Shown piece by piece: positions 1-10,451 of a DNA stretch of 64,000 nt. The stretch is from contig NC_057811.1 in NCBI RefSeq assembly GCF_018294505.1, positions 410,442,968 to 410,506,967 on the forward strand. The letters are read 5' to 3'. The notes beneath the pieces were generated by a model. It was not told the origin of the DNA and did not search any database. It worked only from the letters and a program-made list of their open reading frames with translations. Source of the stretch: Triticum aestivum. Its lineage: Eukaryota > Streptophyta > Magnoliopsida > Poales > Poaceae. The position numbers were made by a program, and so were the translations under genes. The first letter of the stretch is position 1. The number at the start of each line of letters is the position of its first letter.

Positions 1-518
1 CCAGGAGGACGGCAAGACGGAGGTCATCATGGAGCCCAAGGCAGCGTCACCACCAGAGCTTTTCGCAGGCGAAGACCGCTTTTGTCAGGATAGCTTGTAC
101 TAGCTGTCCCCCTTCAAATTTGCCCGCCGTTGTTGGCTCCCTTCCCGCTCGATATTTGGGAAGAGGACCAGGGCCTATATAAGTAGAGCTAGCCACCATA
201 GTGGGGGATCTCATCTTAGCTTGATCCAACCCGATCGGGAGCCTAGCCACAAGAACACCTCAACCTCAGGAGGCTGTTCTTCCCTTGTAGTGCTCATCAT
301 CAGCCCAAGAGGTAATCCACCACCACCACACTAGAGTAGGGTATTACACCACAACGGTGGCTCGAACCAGTATAAACCTCGTGTTTCTGTGGTTGCGAGT
401 TCGTCGAGTTCGTCCATGAGATCTTAGCGAGCTAGGGCGTAAATCGGTAGGAGGGAAAGACTTCGCGCGCACCCAAGTGTTCGAACCTTAAGGGTTTGCC
501 GGAACCCCACATCCGACA
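1..518 (+). mobile_element. 5' LTR of Tat-lineage gypsy element T1 (left part missing)
   Basis: This stretch matches 21655-22174 almost base for base. The right-hand copy is the 3' LTR of the same element, so position 1 lies about 343 bp inside the LTR. It ends in ...CCGACA at 518, the inverted partner of the TGTCGGCG start seen at 21312. A tRNA primer-like site follows directly. The 5' flank and its target duplication lie outside the window. Confidence 0.85.
176..183 (+). promoter_or_regulatory. TATA box of T1 5' LTR
   Basis: TATATAAG lies in the context GGGCCTATATAAGTAG. The same motif is present in the 3' LTR at 21830-21837. Position and orientation fit the LTR promoter that drives the element's genomic RNA on the + strand. 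Confidence 0.6.
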
Positions 519-538
519 TTTGGCGTGCCAGGTAGGGG
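519..538 (+). other. Primer binding site region of T1
   Basis: The sequence directly after the LTR end starts TTTGGCGTGCCAGGTAGG. This is the position of the minus-strand primer site, and TGGCG... primer sites are usual in grass gypsy elements. I cannot name the tRNA with confidence. Confidence 0.5.
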
Positions 539-593
539 TGCGCCGGAGCTCCTCTCCACCAACCTGCGCCCCGTGCCGCCGCACTTCGCTCCC

Positions 594-617
594 ATGCCGG
601 GTGCCCCGCCATCCACG
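594..617 (+). pseudogene. First codons of T1 gag, cut by chromovirus insertion
   Basis: An ATG at 594 opens a frame of eight codons. It runs into the CCACG target site at 613-617 and resumes in phase at 14759 on the far side of the inserted chromovirus. The leader between primer site and ATG is only about 55 nt. The phase match across a 14.1 kb insertion is the main support for this start. Confidence 0.65.
613..617 (+). repeat. Target-site duplication CCACG (left) of chromovirus
   Basis: CCACG immediately precedes the TGTAACACCCC start of the LTR at 618. The identical CCACG follows the LTR end at 14754-14758. A perfect 5 bp duplication fits a single intact integration into T1. Confidence 0.95.
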
Positions 618-1151
618 TGTAACACCCCGGATGTAACTTTCCATATTTGTAACTCCAACTCTTGCCATTTTCGGCTATGTGTTATGATATTTCCCTTCGT
701 GGTCGGGTTTTTTCTTTCGTTTTGTATTTTGTTCATGTCATGCATTTCATATCATGTCATCATGTGCATTGCATTTGCATACGTGTTCGTCTCTTGCATC
801 CGAGCATTTTCCCCGTTGTCTGTTTTGCAATCCGGCACTCCCATCTCCTCCGGCGCACCCTCTTGTTTTCTTTCGTGAGCGGGTGTCAAATGTTCTCGGA
901 ATGGACCGAGGCTTGTCAAGTGGCCTTGGTATACTACCGGGAGACCACCAGTCAAGTTTCGTTCCATTTGGAGGTCGTTTGGTACTCCAACGGTTAACCG
1001 GGCATCCACAAAGTCCTTTTGTGTGTTGCAGAAAAACCCCTCTCTAAACAGCCCAAAACCCACCAAACACTCTACCATGCTCTAGGTCGTTCGATCACGA
1101 TCGTGTGGGTGAAAACCGCACCTCATTTGGACTCTCCTAGCTCCCTCTACC

Positions 1152-1159
1152 TATATATT
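1152..1159 (+). promoter_or_regulatory. TATA-like box in chromovirus 5' LTR
   Basis: TATATATT in the context CTACCTATATATTTGCATCC lies 534 bp into the LTR, just before the GC-rich leader. It is repeated at the matching place in the 3' LTR, near 10987. It is the best candidate for the element's promoter. Confidence 0.5.
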
Positions 1160-1194
1160 TGCATCCCCTCCCGAAAACATTCGCAGTCCAACCC

Positions 1195-1670
1195 TAGCCC
1201 CGCTCCCTTCCGCCGCCGGACGCGTCCGCTCCGGCCGGATGAAGCCGCCGCCGCCTCCTCTCCCAATCACACGCTGCCACGTCACCGCGCGCCGCCGCCC
1301 GTACGCCCGCGCCGCCCGCGGCCCGCCGAAGCCCGCAGGAGGCCCTCCCGGCCCGCGCGCCTGCCCGCGCCTCCCCCGCGAGCCTGCGCGCCTCCGCCGC
1401 CCGCGCGCCTCGCCCGCTCCCGTGCGCCACCGCCGCACCTCGCCCGCCTCGCCGCTGCACTCCGCCGCCGCTCGCCGCCGTCCCCGCCGCCTCGCTCGTC
1501 GCCGGCGCCGCCCGAGCCGCGCCCGTCGCTGGCGCCTCCCTCCTCCGCCGCCCGCGGACCCGAGCGCCGGCTCCCTCCGGCCTCTCCCTCCTCTCCTACG
1601 GCGTCGCCATCCACCGCCGGCGAGCTCGAGCTCGCGCCCCGTCCAGATCTGGATCGGCCGAACCCTAGGT
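1195..1670. other. GC-rich, CpG-dense leader block within LTR
   Basis: The block is dominated by CGCC, GCCG and CCG runs and lies just downstream of the TATA-like box. It is open on both strands in several frames, giving Pro/Arg/Ala-rich translations. This is a compositional effect rather than evidence of coding: the two LTR copies differ by indels that shift these frames. It most resembles a GC-rich plant 5' leader and ends near GAACCCTAGGTTGAC, where the sequence becomes T-rich. Confidence 0.5.
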
Positions 1671-3108
1671 TGACTTCTCTCCCTCCCCCGAAATCTGCCA
1701 AGTCTTTTATTCTTACAATATGTGCACCTGTCCATCATGGCATAACTCTCTACATATAGCTCCGTTTCGTGCGTATAATATGTCAAATTGTTCGTCTCGT
1801 GATGCTCTATAGTTTGTTAAATTGCACCATGTTCATTAGAGTCCATCTTGATGCCCAGATCTCTGGTGCAAGAGTGCTACTTGCTGTTGTCTGCTGTTAC
1901 TTAACAGAACTTGGAGATTTGTTATTTTTGTATCATTTAATCTGTGCATCTTATGGGCATGAGCTCTACATGTGTTTTTATGTATGCCATGCCATCTTTC
2001 CAGAGGTGTATGCCATGTATTTCTCTAAGTCTTTGTCTGCTGTTATTTTGTTGCCCTGTAAACTTGATGCTACAGAGAGATCCATGCATATTTTGGTGAT
2101 GTTCAGTAAGGATGTTTTGTAGATATTGTTTTAATGGATCCACTACTTCCCTTGTTTGCAATTATGGAGTGCCCTAGCATGACTCAATCTTGCTCTACTT
2201 TTGCTATAAAATATTTCTGGCAGATTGTTTACGTGTTATTCAATTTTGCCAAGCTTGTTGTAATTGTTCCATACATGCTATGTACTTGCTCTTGCCATGG
2301 ATAGCTTCATAAGCTTGCCATCTTGCTGTAGGTATGCTTGTTTTTTCATGCATTGCTTTGTGGTGAGTGCATCAAGCTCACAAAGATGCCTTCATATTAC
2401 TGTTTCTGCCATGCTCTGTTTTCTGCCAAGTCTGAAACCTGATAACGAAACTTGCTATGTTTACATGGTTGCCATTATATCTTCTGGTCCTTTTTGGCTT
2501 ATGGTCAGTAAGGGACTTTTGTCATATGCATTTAGTAGAATACTTCCATGCCTTGTTTTGCCATGTTAAGTTCCTGTAGCATGTTGTTTTCGTGCTCTGA
2601 ACATTGCTACCTGATGCTGTTTCAGTCATGTCCAGTAATTTCGCCAAGTCTGTGAACCTGTTATCTTTTGCACTTTCGCCATGTTTGTTTGAGCCTGTTA
2701 TCTTGTGATCTAGCCGTAGCTCAGTGTTCATCTTTTGTCAAGCATCTCCTGTAGATTACTTCCATATACTTTGTTGCTATGTTGGAGTGCGGTAGCATTA
2801 TTACTTGTTGCATTCTAAGTGCTATCATGCTGTTAATCGCAGATTCGTGTCATTCTTGTTTTGCTTGCCATTTGCAAACCGTGCATCCGTTTCCGGTGAT
2901 CTTTATATCGATTTCGACCAAAATCATCTCATCTTTCCAGTGGCATGCTTGGTTTGCCAAGTTACTGCCTTGTTCATCATTTTCCTTCCGGAGCACGCAC
3001 ATGCATCGCATATCATATCTTGCATATCATACATGTTTTGCATCATGTTGCTTGTGCATTTCCCGTGATTGATTGTGGTTCCGTTGCTTGTGTTCTTGTG
3101 TTGGGTAG
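1671..3108 (+). other. T-rich intron-like part of the 5' LTR, no gene seen
   Basis: This 1.4 kb is T-rich with many TTGCCAT and TGTTTTG words and no persuasive reading frame. It begins after a possible donor (CCTAG|GTTGAC) and ends in TTGTGTTGGGTAG before the exon-like stretch at 3109. The composition fits a long leader intron, but splicing cannot be proved here. Confidence 0.35.
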
Positions 3109-3193
3109 AGCCGGGAGACAAGTTCGTGAACGAGGAACCTGTTGAGTACGCTTACGAGGATCAAGCTTTCGACAACTCTGAGAACCTTGCAGG
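3109..3193 (+). other. Exon-like acidic coding stretch in the 5' LTR
   Basis: From the AG at 3108, one frame reads an acidic peptide of about 28 residues that begins EPGDKFVNEEPVEYAYED. It ends near CTTGCAG|GCAAG and is followed by T-rich DNA. The 3' LTR carries the same stretch at about 13052-13136 without change in the part compared. No protein family is recognised. It may be an exon of an LTR-encoded spliced transcript or a captured host exon. Confidence 0.35.
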
Positions 3194-4435
3194 CAAGATG
3201 ACCACCCCTCGAAATCACTTCTATCTTTGCTTTGCTAGTTGTTCGCTCTTTTGCCATGCTGGCCTACCTATCACTTGCCATATCATGCCTCCCATATTGC
3301 CATGTCAGCCTCTAACCATCCTTTCCTAGCAAACCGTTGTTTGGCTAAGTTACCGCTTTTGCTCAGCCCTTCTTATAACGTTGCTAGTTTCAGGTGAAGT
3401 TGAAGTTTGTTCCATGTTGGAACAGGGATATTTTGGAATATCACAATATCTCTTATTATATTAATGCATCTATATATTTGGTAAAGGGTGGAAGGCTCGG
3501 CCTTATGCCTGGTGTTTTGTTCCACTCTTGCCGCCCTAGTTTCTATCATACCGGTATTATGTTCCCTGAGTTTGCGTTCCTTACGCGGTTGGGTGATTTA
3601 TGGGACCCCCTTGACAGTTCGCCTTGAATAAAACTCCTCCAGCAAGGCCCAACTTTGGTTTTACCATTTTCCACCTAAGCCTTTTCCCCGGGTTTTCGCG
3701 AGCCCGAGGGTCATCTTATTTTAACCCCCCCGGGCCAGTGCTCCTTCGAGTGTTGGTCCGAACTGAGTAGACTGTGGGGCCCCCTCGTGGAAACTCAAGG
3801 TCTGGTTTTACTCGTAGGATGTCTCATCCGGTGTTGCCCTAAGAACGAGATATGTGCAGCTCCTATCGGGATTTGTCGGCACATCGGGCGGCTTTGCTGG
3901 TCTTGTTTTACCATTGCCGAAATGTCTTGTAAACCGGGATTCCGAGATTGATCGGGTCTTTCCGGGAGAAGGTTTATCCTTCGTTGACCGTGAGAGCTTA
4001 TGATGGGCTAAGTTGGGACACCCATGCAGGGTATTATCTGTCGAAAGCCGTGCCCGCGGTTATGAGGCAGATGGGAATTTGTTAATGTCCGGTTGTAGAG
4101 AACTTGTCACTTGGCCCAATTAAAATACATCAACCGTGTGTGTAGCCGTGATGGTCTCTTCTCGGCGGAGTCCGGGAAGTGAACACGGTTTGTGTTATGA
4201 ATGACGTAAGTAGGAGTTCAGGATCAGTTCTTGGTCATTGCTAGCTGACGACCGTTCCGTTGCTTCTCTTCTCGCTCTCATTTGCGTATGTTAGCCACCA
4301 TATATGCTTAGTGGCTGCTGCAGCTCCACCTCATTACTCCATCCTTTCCTACAAGCTTAAATAGTCTTGATCTCGCGGGTGTGAGATTGCTGAGTCCTCG
4401 TGACTCACAGATTCTACCAAAACAGTTGCAGGTGC

Positions 4436-4537
4436 CGACGATGCCAGTGCCGATGATGGGATCGACCTCAAGTGGGAGTTCGATGAGGAACATGGTCATT
4501 ACTATGTGTCTTTTCCTGATGATCAGTAGTGGAGCCT
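4436..4537 (+). other. Exon-like terminal coding stretch in the 5' LTR
   Basis: After an acceptor-like ACAGTTGCAG, one frame runs [19 protein letters not shown] and on to a TAG stop at 4535-4537, about 33 residues rich in Asp and Glu. The 3' LTR keeps the frame and stop at about 14378-14476, with two substitutions that change His to Arg. An open, acidic frame with a shared stop is unexpected in an LTR. It is not a known domain. Confidence 0.35.
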
Positions 4538-4811
4538 AGTTGGAACGATCGGGGATCTAGCATTTGGGGTTATCTTATTTTCATTTGGATCTTGACCGTA
4601 GTCGGTCTATGTGTGTATTTTGGATGATGTATGGATTATATTTATGTATTGTGTGAAGTGGCGATTGTAAGCCAACTCTTTATCCCATTCTTGTTCATTA
4701 CATGGGATTGTGTGAAGATGACCCTTCTTGTGAAAAAACCACAATGCGGTTATGCCTCTAAGTCGTGCCTCAACACGTGGGAGATATAGCCGCATCGTGG
4801 GTGTTACAACT

Positions 4812-4826
4812 TGGTAATCAGAACCA
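4812..4826 (+). other. Chromovirus primer binding site
   Basis: TGGTAATCAGAACCA starts 3 nt after the LTR end. It resembles the usual site for initiator tRNA-Met (TGGTATCAGAGC) with one inserted A and one substitution, so it looks slightly decayed. Confidence 0.7.
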
Positions 4827-5964
4827 TCCCCGACTTAGGAGCCCCCTGCTTGATCGAATCGCTGGCGTTGTTGAGTCTAGAACAAAAATGTTTTGAGTCT
4901 TAGGTTTATATATATCGGAGAGTAGGATTATTTTTACTCCTCAGTCCCTTCGTCGCTCTGGTGAGGTCTCCTGACGTAGAAGTTTTGACTCTTCTCTCCT
5001 CAAATTTCACTAAAAAAATTAGGATCACGCGGGTATCTTGGAATCGTTCCGATGGTTTTGTGACGAGAACATTGTTCTTGGTGCCTCTTGACATTTAGGG
5101 GTTGTGGCAGTGTCCCGGGGAGTTGAGCTCCGAGGTGTTTTCATCACAATTTTATCGCTGCAGTTCTGGAATACCTGAGTTTCGCCGACATCGAAATCTC
5201 TTTTATGCAGTTGTTGGTGAGATCACCTCGACGCCACCCAGTACTGGGGCGGGAGTTCAGGAGTATTGCCATAACTCGTATAACGGATGTTTTTCGAAGG
5301 TTGAGGTACACGATTTCCGAAGGTTTCTTGGTTATGTGTTGACGGATGGATACAACTGGATCTAGGGATTGCTAGTTTGGTTGATATATTGTGTGTCCCC
5401 TGTATCCCCAACACCAGATTGCATAACCAGAAAGTTTCGGGAGTTTATAAGTGGGAATTCAAGTAGCTCTTAGGATATCTTTCCGACAGACGCATGATAT
5501 GAGATTGGGGTTCGACGTCTAGTGGTCCGCCTTTTCACGGTTGGTTTTACAGTGGTCTCGTAGTGTCTTAAAGAGTCCTTGGCTATGCCGACTCGGGGAC
5601 GCTTCGTATGTCATGTGCACAGCCTTGTACATGATGGTGCTGTACGATCGAGCCCGTGTGGGCCCCACCATGAAAACTTCGGACGAAATCTCTATCATAT
5701 CTTTGTTCCGGCTTATTCTGCAAGCCAATACTTTGTTTTGTTTTGAATTGTGGTATTCGAGTTGCTTCGAAGTCAAATGTTGATTCCATACCTTTTTCTA
5801 AGTGGCTTCTCAACTTAATGGAAGTGTGATGATTTTACTATGGAATACATTCGTTCATCCTTGTTCGAATGTTTATTGTGAAGACTATTTGCTGCAATTT
5901 CTATCCGTTGATTCTACTTATCTATTTGTCTATCAAGATGCTAACGGATGTCACCCTCTTCAGG
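4827..5964 (+). other. Untranslated leader of chromovirus
   Basis: About 1.14 kb lies between the primer site and the gag start. Several short open frames occur on both strands, but none is long or resembles a known protein. I see no further structure. Confidence 0.6.
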
Positions 5965-8604
5965 ATGGCTCCGCCAACGCGTCAGAATCCGGATCGCAAT
6001 GAAGGGAGTCAGGCGAACCCTCCTCCACCACCTCCTCCTCCGGAGGCATGGCAAGCTATCATGACAGCCACCAACGCCAACGCTCAGATGATTCTGCAAC
6101 TCTTGCAAGAACGCATCCAAGGGCAAGGCAATCAAGGAAATCAAGGCCAAGGCAACAATCAGCCTCACTTTGCTACCCTCAACCAGTTTCTCGCAAATCA
6201 GACCAAGTCTTTCAGCTATTGTGCCGAGGCCACGGATGCCGCTGATTGGCTCGTGGACATCAACAAGCATTTTGAATGTAGCAATGTTAGGCCCGAGGAC
6301 TATGTCAAGTTCGCTTCTTTTCAGCTCAAGGACCAAGCTGCTGATTGGTTTCAACAATACAAAGATTCCAGAGGAGGTCGTGTGATCACTTGGACTTACT
6401 TCTTTCGGGACTTCAAAGCGCACCACATTCCACAAAGTGTTGTTGAGAGCAAGCGTGAGGAGTTCCGCAATCTCAAGCAAGGCAACATGTCTGTGTATCA
6501 ATTCAACATCCAGTTTCGGAAACTTGCTCGCTTCGCTAAACAAGATGTTCCTGATGAAAAGAGCATGATCTATCACTTCAGAGGTGGCCTTAGAGAGGAT
6601 CTGCAGTTAGCTCTCATTCTTGTTGAGCCTACTCAGTTTGATCAATTCTATAATATGGCACTGAAGCAAGAGGCTGCTCAGCTCAAGTGTGAGGCTTCTA
6701 AGAAGAGAGTCAGGGACGCAGTTCAGTCTTCTTCTTCCTCACTTGTGGCAGCTAAGCAACAGAAGTTCTGGTTGCCTCCTCCTCCTCCATTTCGTCAGCC
6801 TTACCAGCAGAAGAACAAAGGTGGCCATGGTTCTTCCAACTCTTCCAACTCGGGCTATCAGAACAAGTCTCAGAATCAAGCTCCAAAGTCGAATGCTCCT
6901 TATCATCGTCCACTCTCAGAGGTGACTTGCAACAAGTGTCAGCAGAAAGGTCACTATGCTAACAAGGGCTTCAACCAAAGGCGTCTTCCGCCTCCTCCTC
7001 CTGTCAGATCTTCCAGCAATGCAGTGGTCAAGCATAATCCAAAGTCTGCAAAGGTGAACATGATGAATGCAGCTCAAGCAGAGGAATCTACTGATGTGAT
7101 AATGGGTAATCTCTCAGTTAATGATATTCCTGCAAAAGTCTTATTTGATACTGGTGCATCGCATTCTTTCTTGTCATACCCATTTGCATCGAAGCACAAT
7201 GTTGACACAGAGATTTTATCCAAAGTTATGCAAGTTGTCTCTCCGGGAAAGCTTCTGACTTCTAGTTTGGTTGCTCCGGATGTTTCCATCAAGATGGGGA
7301 ACTATAAATTTTGGTCTTCTCCAGTTGTTCTTGGCGACTCGGATATTGATCTAATTCTCGGGATGGACTGGCTTTCTAAGCACAAGGCTCAACTTGATTG
7401 TGCTGCCAGGGAAATTCAATTGACACACTCTTCTGACGATGTTATCATTTATGCCGCTCGTGATGAAACCATTCGGTTATTTTCTTTCAATGAGAAGGGC
7501 GAATTGAATGCCATCTCTCAAATTCCAGTCGTTTGTGAGTATCAAGATGTCTTTCCAGAAGAGCTTCCGGGTATGCCTCCTCATCGGCCAGTTGAGTTCG
7601 TTATCGATCTTGAGCCAGGCACTGAACCCGTTTGCAAGCGTCCATACAAGCTTGGACCCAAGGAGCTGAAGGAATTGAAGAAACAGCTCGATGAACAAGA
7701 GCATCTGGGTTTGATCAGACCGAGCTCTTCTCCATGGGGTTGTGGTGTTCTTTTTGTCCAGAAGAAGGATGGCACAGACCGACTTTGTGTCGACTACCGT
7801 CCATTGAACAAGAAGACAATCAAGAACAAGTATCCACTTCCCAACATCAATGAGCTATTCGAGCAACTCAAAGGTGCCAAAGTATTCTCCAAGCTTGACC
7901 TTCGTATGGGTTATCATCAAATTCGCATTCGTGAAGAAGATATTCCCAAGACAGCATTCAGAACAAGCTTTGGTTCTTATGAATATACTGTCATGTCTTT
8001 CGGCCTTGTCAATGCTCCTCCAACATTCTCTCGGATGATGAATTTCATCTTCAACCCCTATACCAATGAATTCGTCCTGGTGTATCTCGACGATATATTG
8101 GTCTTCTCCAAGAATAAGAAGGACCATGCCAAACATTTGCGATTGGTGCTCGACAAGCTCAGAGAGTATCAATTCTATGCGAAGTTCTCCAAATGTGAGT
8201 TTTGGCTCGATGAAGTTCTTTACCTTGGTCACATCATCTCTGCCAAGGGCATCGCTGTTAACCCCGAGAAGGTGTCCGCAATTGTGAATTGGCAACCTCC
8301 TCAGAATGTCAAGCAGCTCCGCAGTTTTCTTGGTCTTGCAAGCTATTGCCGAAGATTCATTGAGAATTTCTCTAAGATTGCAAAGCCTCTTTCCAACCTC
8401 CTCCAGAAGCATGTGAAGTATGTCTGGTCTCCTGAGTGTGACGTTGCTTTCAACACTCTCAAAGAGAAAGTAGTCACAGCTCCTGTCTTAACTCGTCCTG
8501 ACGAATCCAAGCCATTTGAAGTTTTCTGTGATGCTTCTCTCCAAGGTCTCGGTGCTGTGTTAATGCAAGAGAAGAAAGTTGGGCCTATACATCTCGTCAG
8601 TTGA
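5965..8604 (+). pseudogene. Chromovirus gag-pol, first part (gag, protease, RT, start of RNase H)
   Basis: From the ATG at 5965 the frame encodes 879 residues, starting [15 protein letters not shown]. Gag occupies roughly the first 320 residues, with Gln- and Pro-rich ends. A zinc knuckle begins at residue 322 (C-x2-C-x4-H), but its last Cys is Gly at residue 335. The protease active site DTGAS is at residue 395. Reverse transcriptase follows, with [10 protein letters not shown] and the catalytic YLDD at residue 707 (8083-8094) intact. RNase H starts with FCDAS. The frame is lost about 20 codons before the stop at 8602. The following frame continues the same domain, so a single-base deletion near 8580-8586 is inferred. 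An upstream in-frame ATG at 5869 gives an atypical hydrophobic start and is less likely. Confidence 0.9.
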
Positions 8605-10415
8605 AGCCAAACGAAAAGAACTACCCCACTCACGATCTTGAGTTGGCGGCAGTTGTCCATGCATTAATAACGTGGAGACATCTCTTGTTGGGAAGAAAAG
8701 TGGACATTTTCACCGATCACAAGAGTCTCAAGTACATCTTCACTCAGCCCAACCTCAACCTCAGGCAGACTCGATGGGTCGAAATGATTCAAGAGTACAA
8801 TCCGAGTATTGAATATACTCCAGGCAAAGCCAATGTCATTGCAGATGCTTTAAGCAGGAAGGCTTATTGCAACAGCTTAATTCTCAAGCCATTCCAACCG
8901 GATCTTTGTGAAGCTTTCCGCAAGCTGAATCTCCAAGTTGTTCCTCAAGGCTTTCTTGCCAACCTCATAGTCTCTCCTACTTTGGAAGATCAAATTCGTG
9001 AGGCACAACTTCTTGATGCCATGGTGAAGAAGGTGAAACATGGTATAGACAAGGGTCTTTCCAAATACAAGTGCTATTGCATTGATGACAGAGACACTTT
9101 ATTCTTCGAGGACCGGATTGTGGTTCCTAAAGGTGATCTAAGGAAAGTCATTATGAACGAGGCACACAATTCTCTTCTTTCCATTCATCCTGGAAGTACG
9201 AAGATGTACCATGACCTCAAGCAGTCGTATTGGTGGACTCGAATGAAGCGAGAAATTGCTCAATTCGTGAATGAATGTGATGTCTGTCGAAGAGTGAAAG
9301 CAGAACACCAACGACCAGCTGGTCTCCTTCAACATCTTGCTATCCCAGAATGGAAGTTTGATCATATCGAAATGGACTTCGTGACTGGATTTCCAAAGTC
9401 CAAGCGCGGAAATGATGCTATCTTCGTTGTCATCGACAAGCTTTCTAAAGTGGCTCATTTCCTTCCAATCAAAGAGTCTATCACAGCAGCTCAGTTGGCA
9501 GAGCTATACACCTCCAGAATTGTCTCTTTGCACGGCATTCCACAATTGATTTCTTCAGATCGTGGAAGCATCTTTACCTCTAAGTTCTGGGACTCCTTCC
9601 AGAAGGCCATGGGCACAAACATTCGCTTCAGCACAGCTTTCCATCCTCAAACTAGTGGCCAAGTCGAGCGAGTCAATCAAATTCTTGAAGATATGCTCAG
9701 GGCTTGTGTCATTTCCTTTGGCATGAAATGGGAAGATTGTCTTCCATATGCCGAATTCTCCTACAACAACAGTTTCCAAGCGAGTTCAGGCAAGGCCCCA
9801 TTCGAGATTCTCTATGGCAGAAAGTGTTGTACTCCTCTCAATTGGTCAGAGACTGGTGAACGCCAACTTCTTGGCAATGACTTAATCACTGAAGCTGAAG
9901 AAATGTGTAAAGTCATCCGTGAAAATCTCAAAGCCGCGCAATCGCGCCAGAAGAGTTACTATGATAGCAAGCACCGTGATTTGGCTTTCGAGATCGGAGA
10001 CCATGTCTACCTCCGCGTCTCTCCAATGAAAGGAACTCGTCGCTTCGGTATCAAAGGGAAGCTTGCCCCTAGATACGTGGGTCCTTTCAAGATCATTGGC
10101 AAAAGAGGCGACCTCGCCTATCAACTTGAGCTTCCTTCCAACTTCGGGAACGTGCACGATGTGTTCCATGTGTCACAGCTTCGCAAGAGCTTCAAGACGC
10201 CTGAGCGCACCATCAACTTCGAAGAGATCGACCTCCAAGAAGATCTGTCTTATCATGAGCACCCCGTTGCTATTCTTGAAGAAACTGAGCGCAAGACTCG
10301 CAACAAGTCAATCAAATTCCTGAAAGTGAAGTGGTCGCACCATTCCGACCGGGAAGCCACCTGGGAACGTGAGGACCATCTCCGTTCCGAATATCCGGAG
10401 TTCTTTCAGTCCTAG
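8587..10415 (+). pseudogene. Chromovirus pol, second part (RNase H, integrase, chromodomain)
   Basis: This frame continues the polyprotein one base out of phase from the first part. It opens inside RNase H (THDLELAAVVHAL, FTDHKSLKY). The integrase zinc domain (H-x6-H ... C-x2-C near 9166-9290) and catalytic core follow, with Asp at 9375, Asp at 9558 and Glu at 9666 all present. The last 50 codons (about 10263-10411) form a chromodomain with the VKWSHHSDREATWE core, a module that directs integration toward particular chromatin. The stop is at 10413-10415. Apart from the one frameshift and the altered zinc knuckle, this is the best preserved element of the window. Confidence 0.9.
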
Positions 10416-10437
10416 ATCTCGGGACGAGATCCTCTTG

Positions 10438-10451
10438 TAGTGGTGGAGTGT
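10438..10451 (+). other. Polypurine tract of chromovirus
   Basis: TAGTGGTGGAGTGT lies directly before the 3' LTR start at 10452. Its position and purine content fit the plus-strand primer. Confidence 0.6.

Larger units (their letters stand above)
618..4808 (+). repeat. 5' LTR of chromovirus (4191 bp)
   Basis: This repeat aligns with 10452-14753 over nearly its whole length, with scattered substitutions and small indels. The main difference is a block of about 130 bp containing a 54 bp tandem duplication that is present only in the 3' LTR. The LTR holds a TATA-like box, a very GC-rich stretch, T-rich intron-like DNA and short exon-like coding stretches, described separately. At about 4.2 kb it is unusually long for an LTR. 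Confidence 0.93.

Noticed and set aside
1019..1786. Long overlapping open frames on both strands in the GC-rich part of the chromovirus LTR (again near 10854-11671)
   Set aside because: Translations are Pro/Arg/Ala/Gly-rich and open in several frames at once. The two LTR copies differ by frame-shifting indels, so this is a composition effect.
5941..6576. 211-codon open frame antisense to chromovirus gag
   Set aside because: It lies wholly opposite a well-supported gag domain, has no promoter signal or known domain, and looks like a shadow of the sense codons.
8560..8610. Programmed frameshift between the two chromovirus frames
   Set aside because: The break lies in the middle of RNase H rather than at a gag-pol border, and no slippery site with downstream structure is evident. 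A random deletion is simpler.
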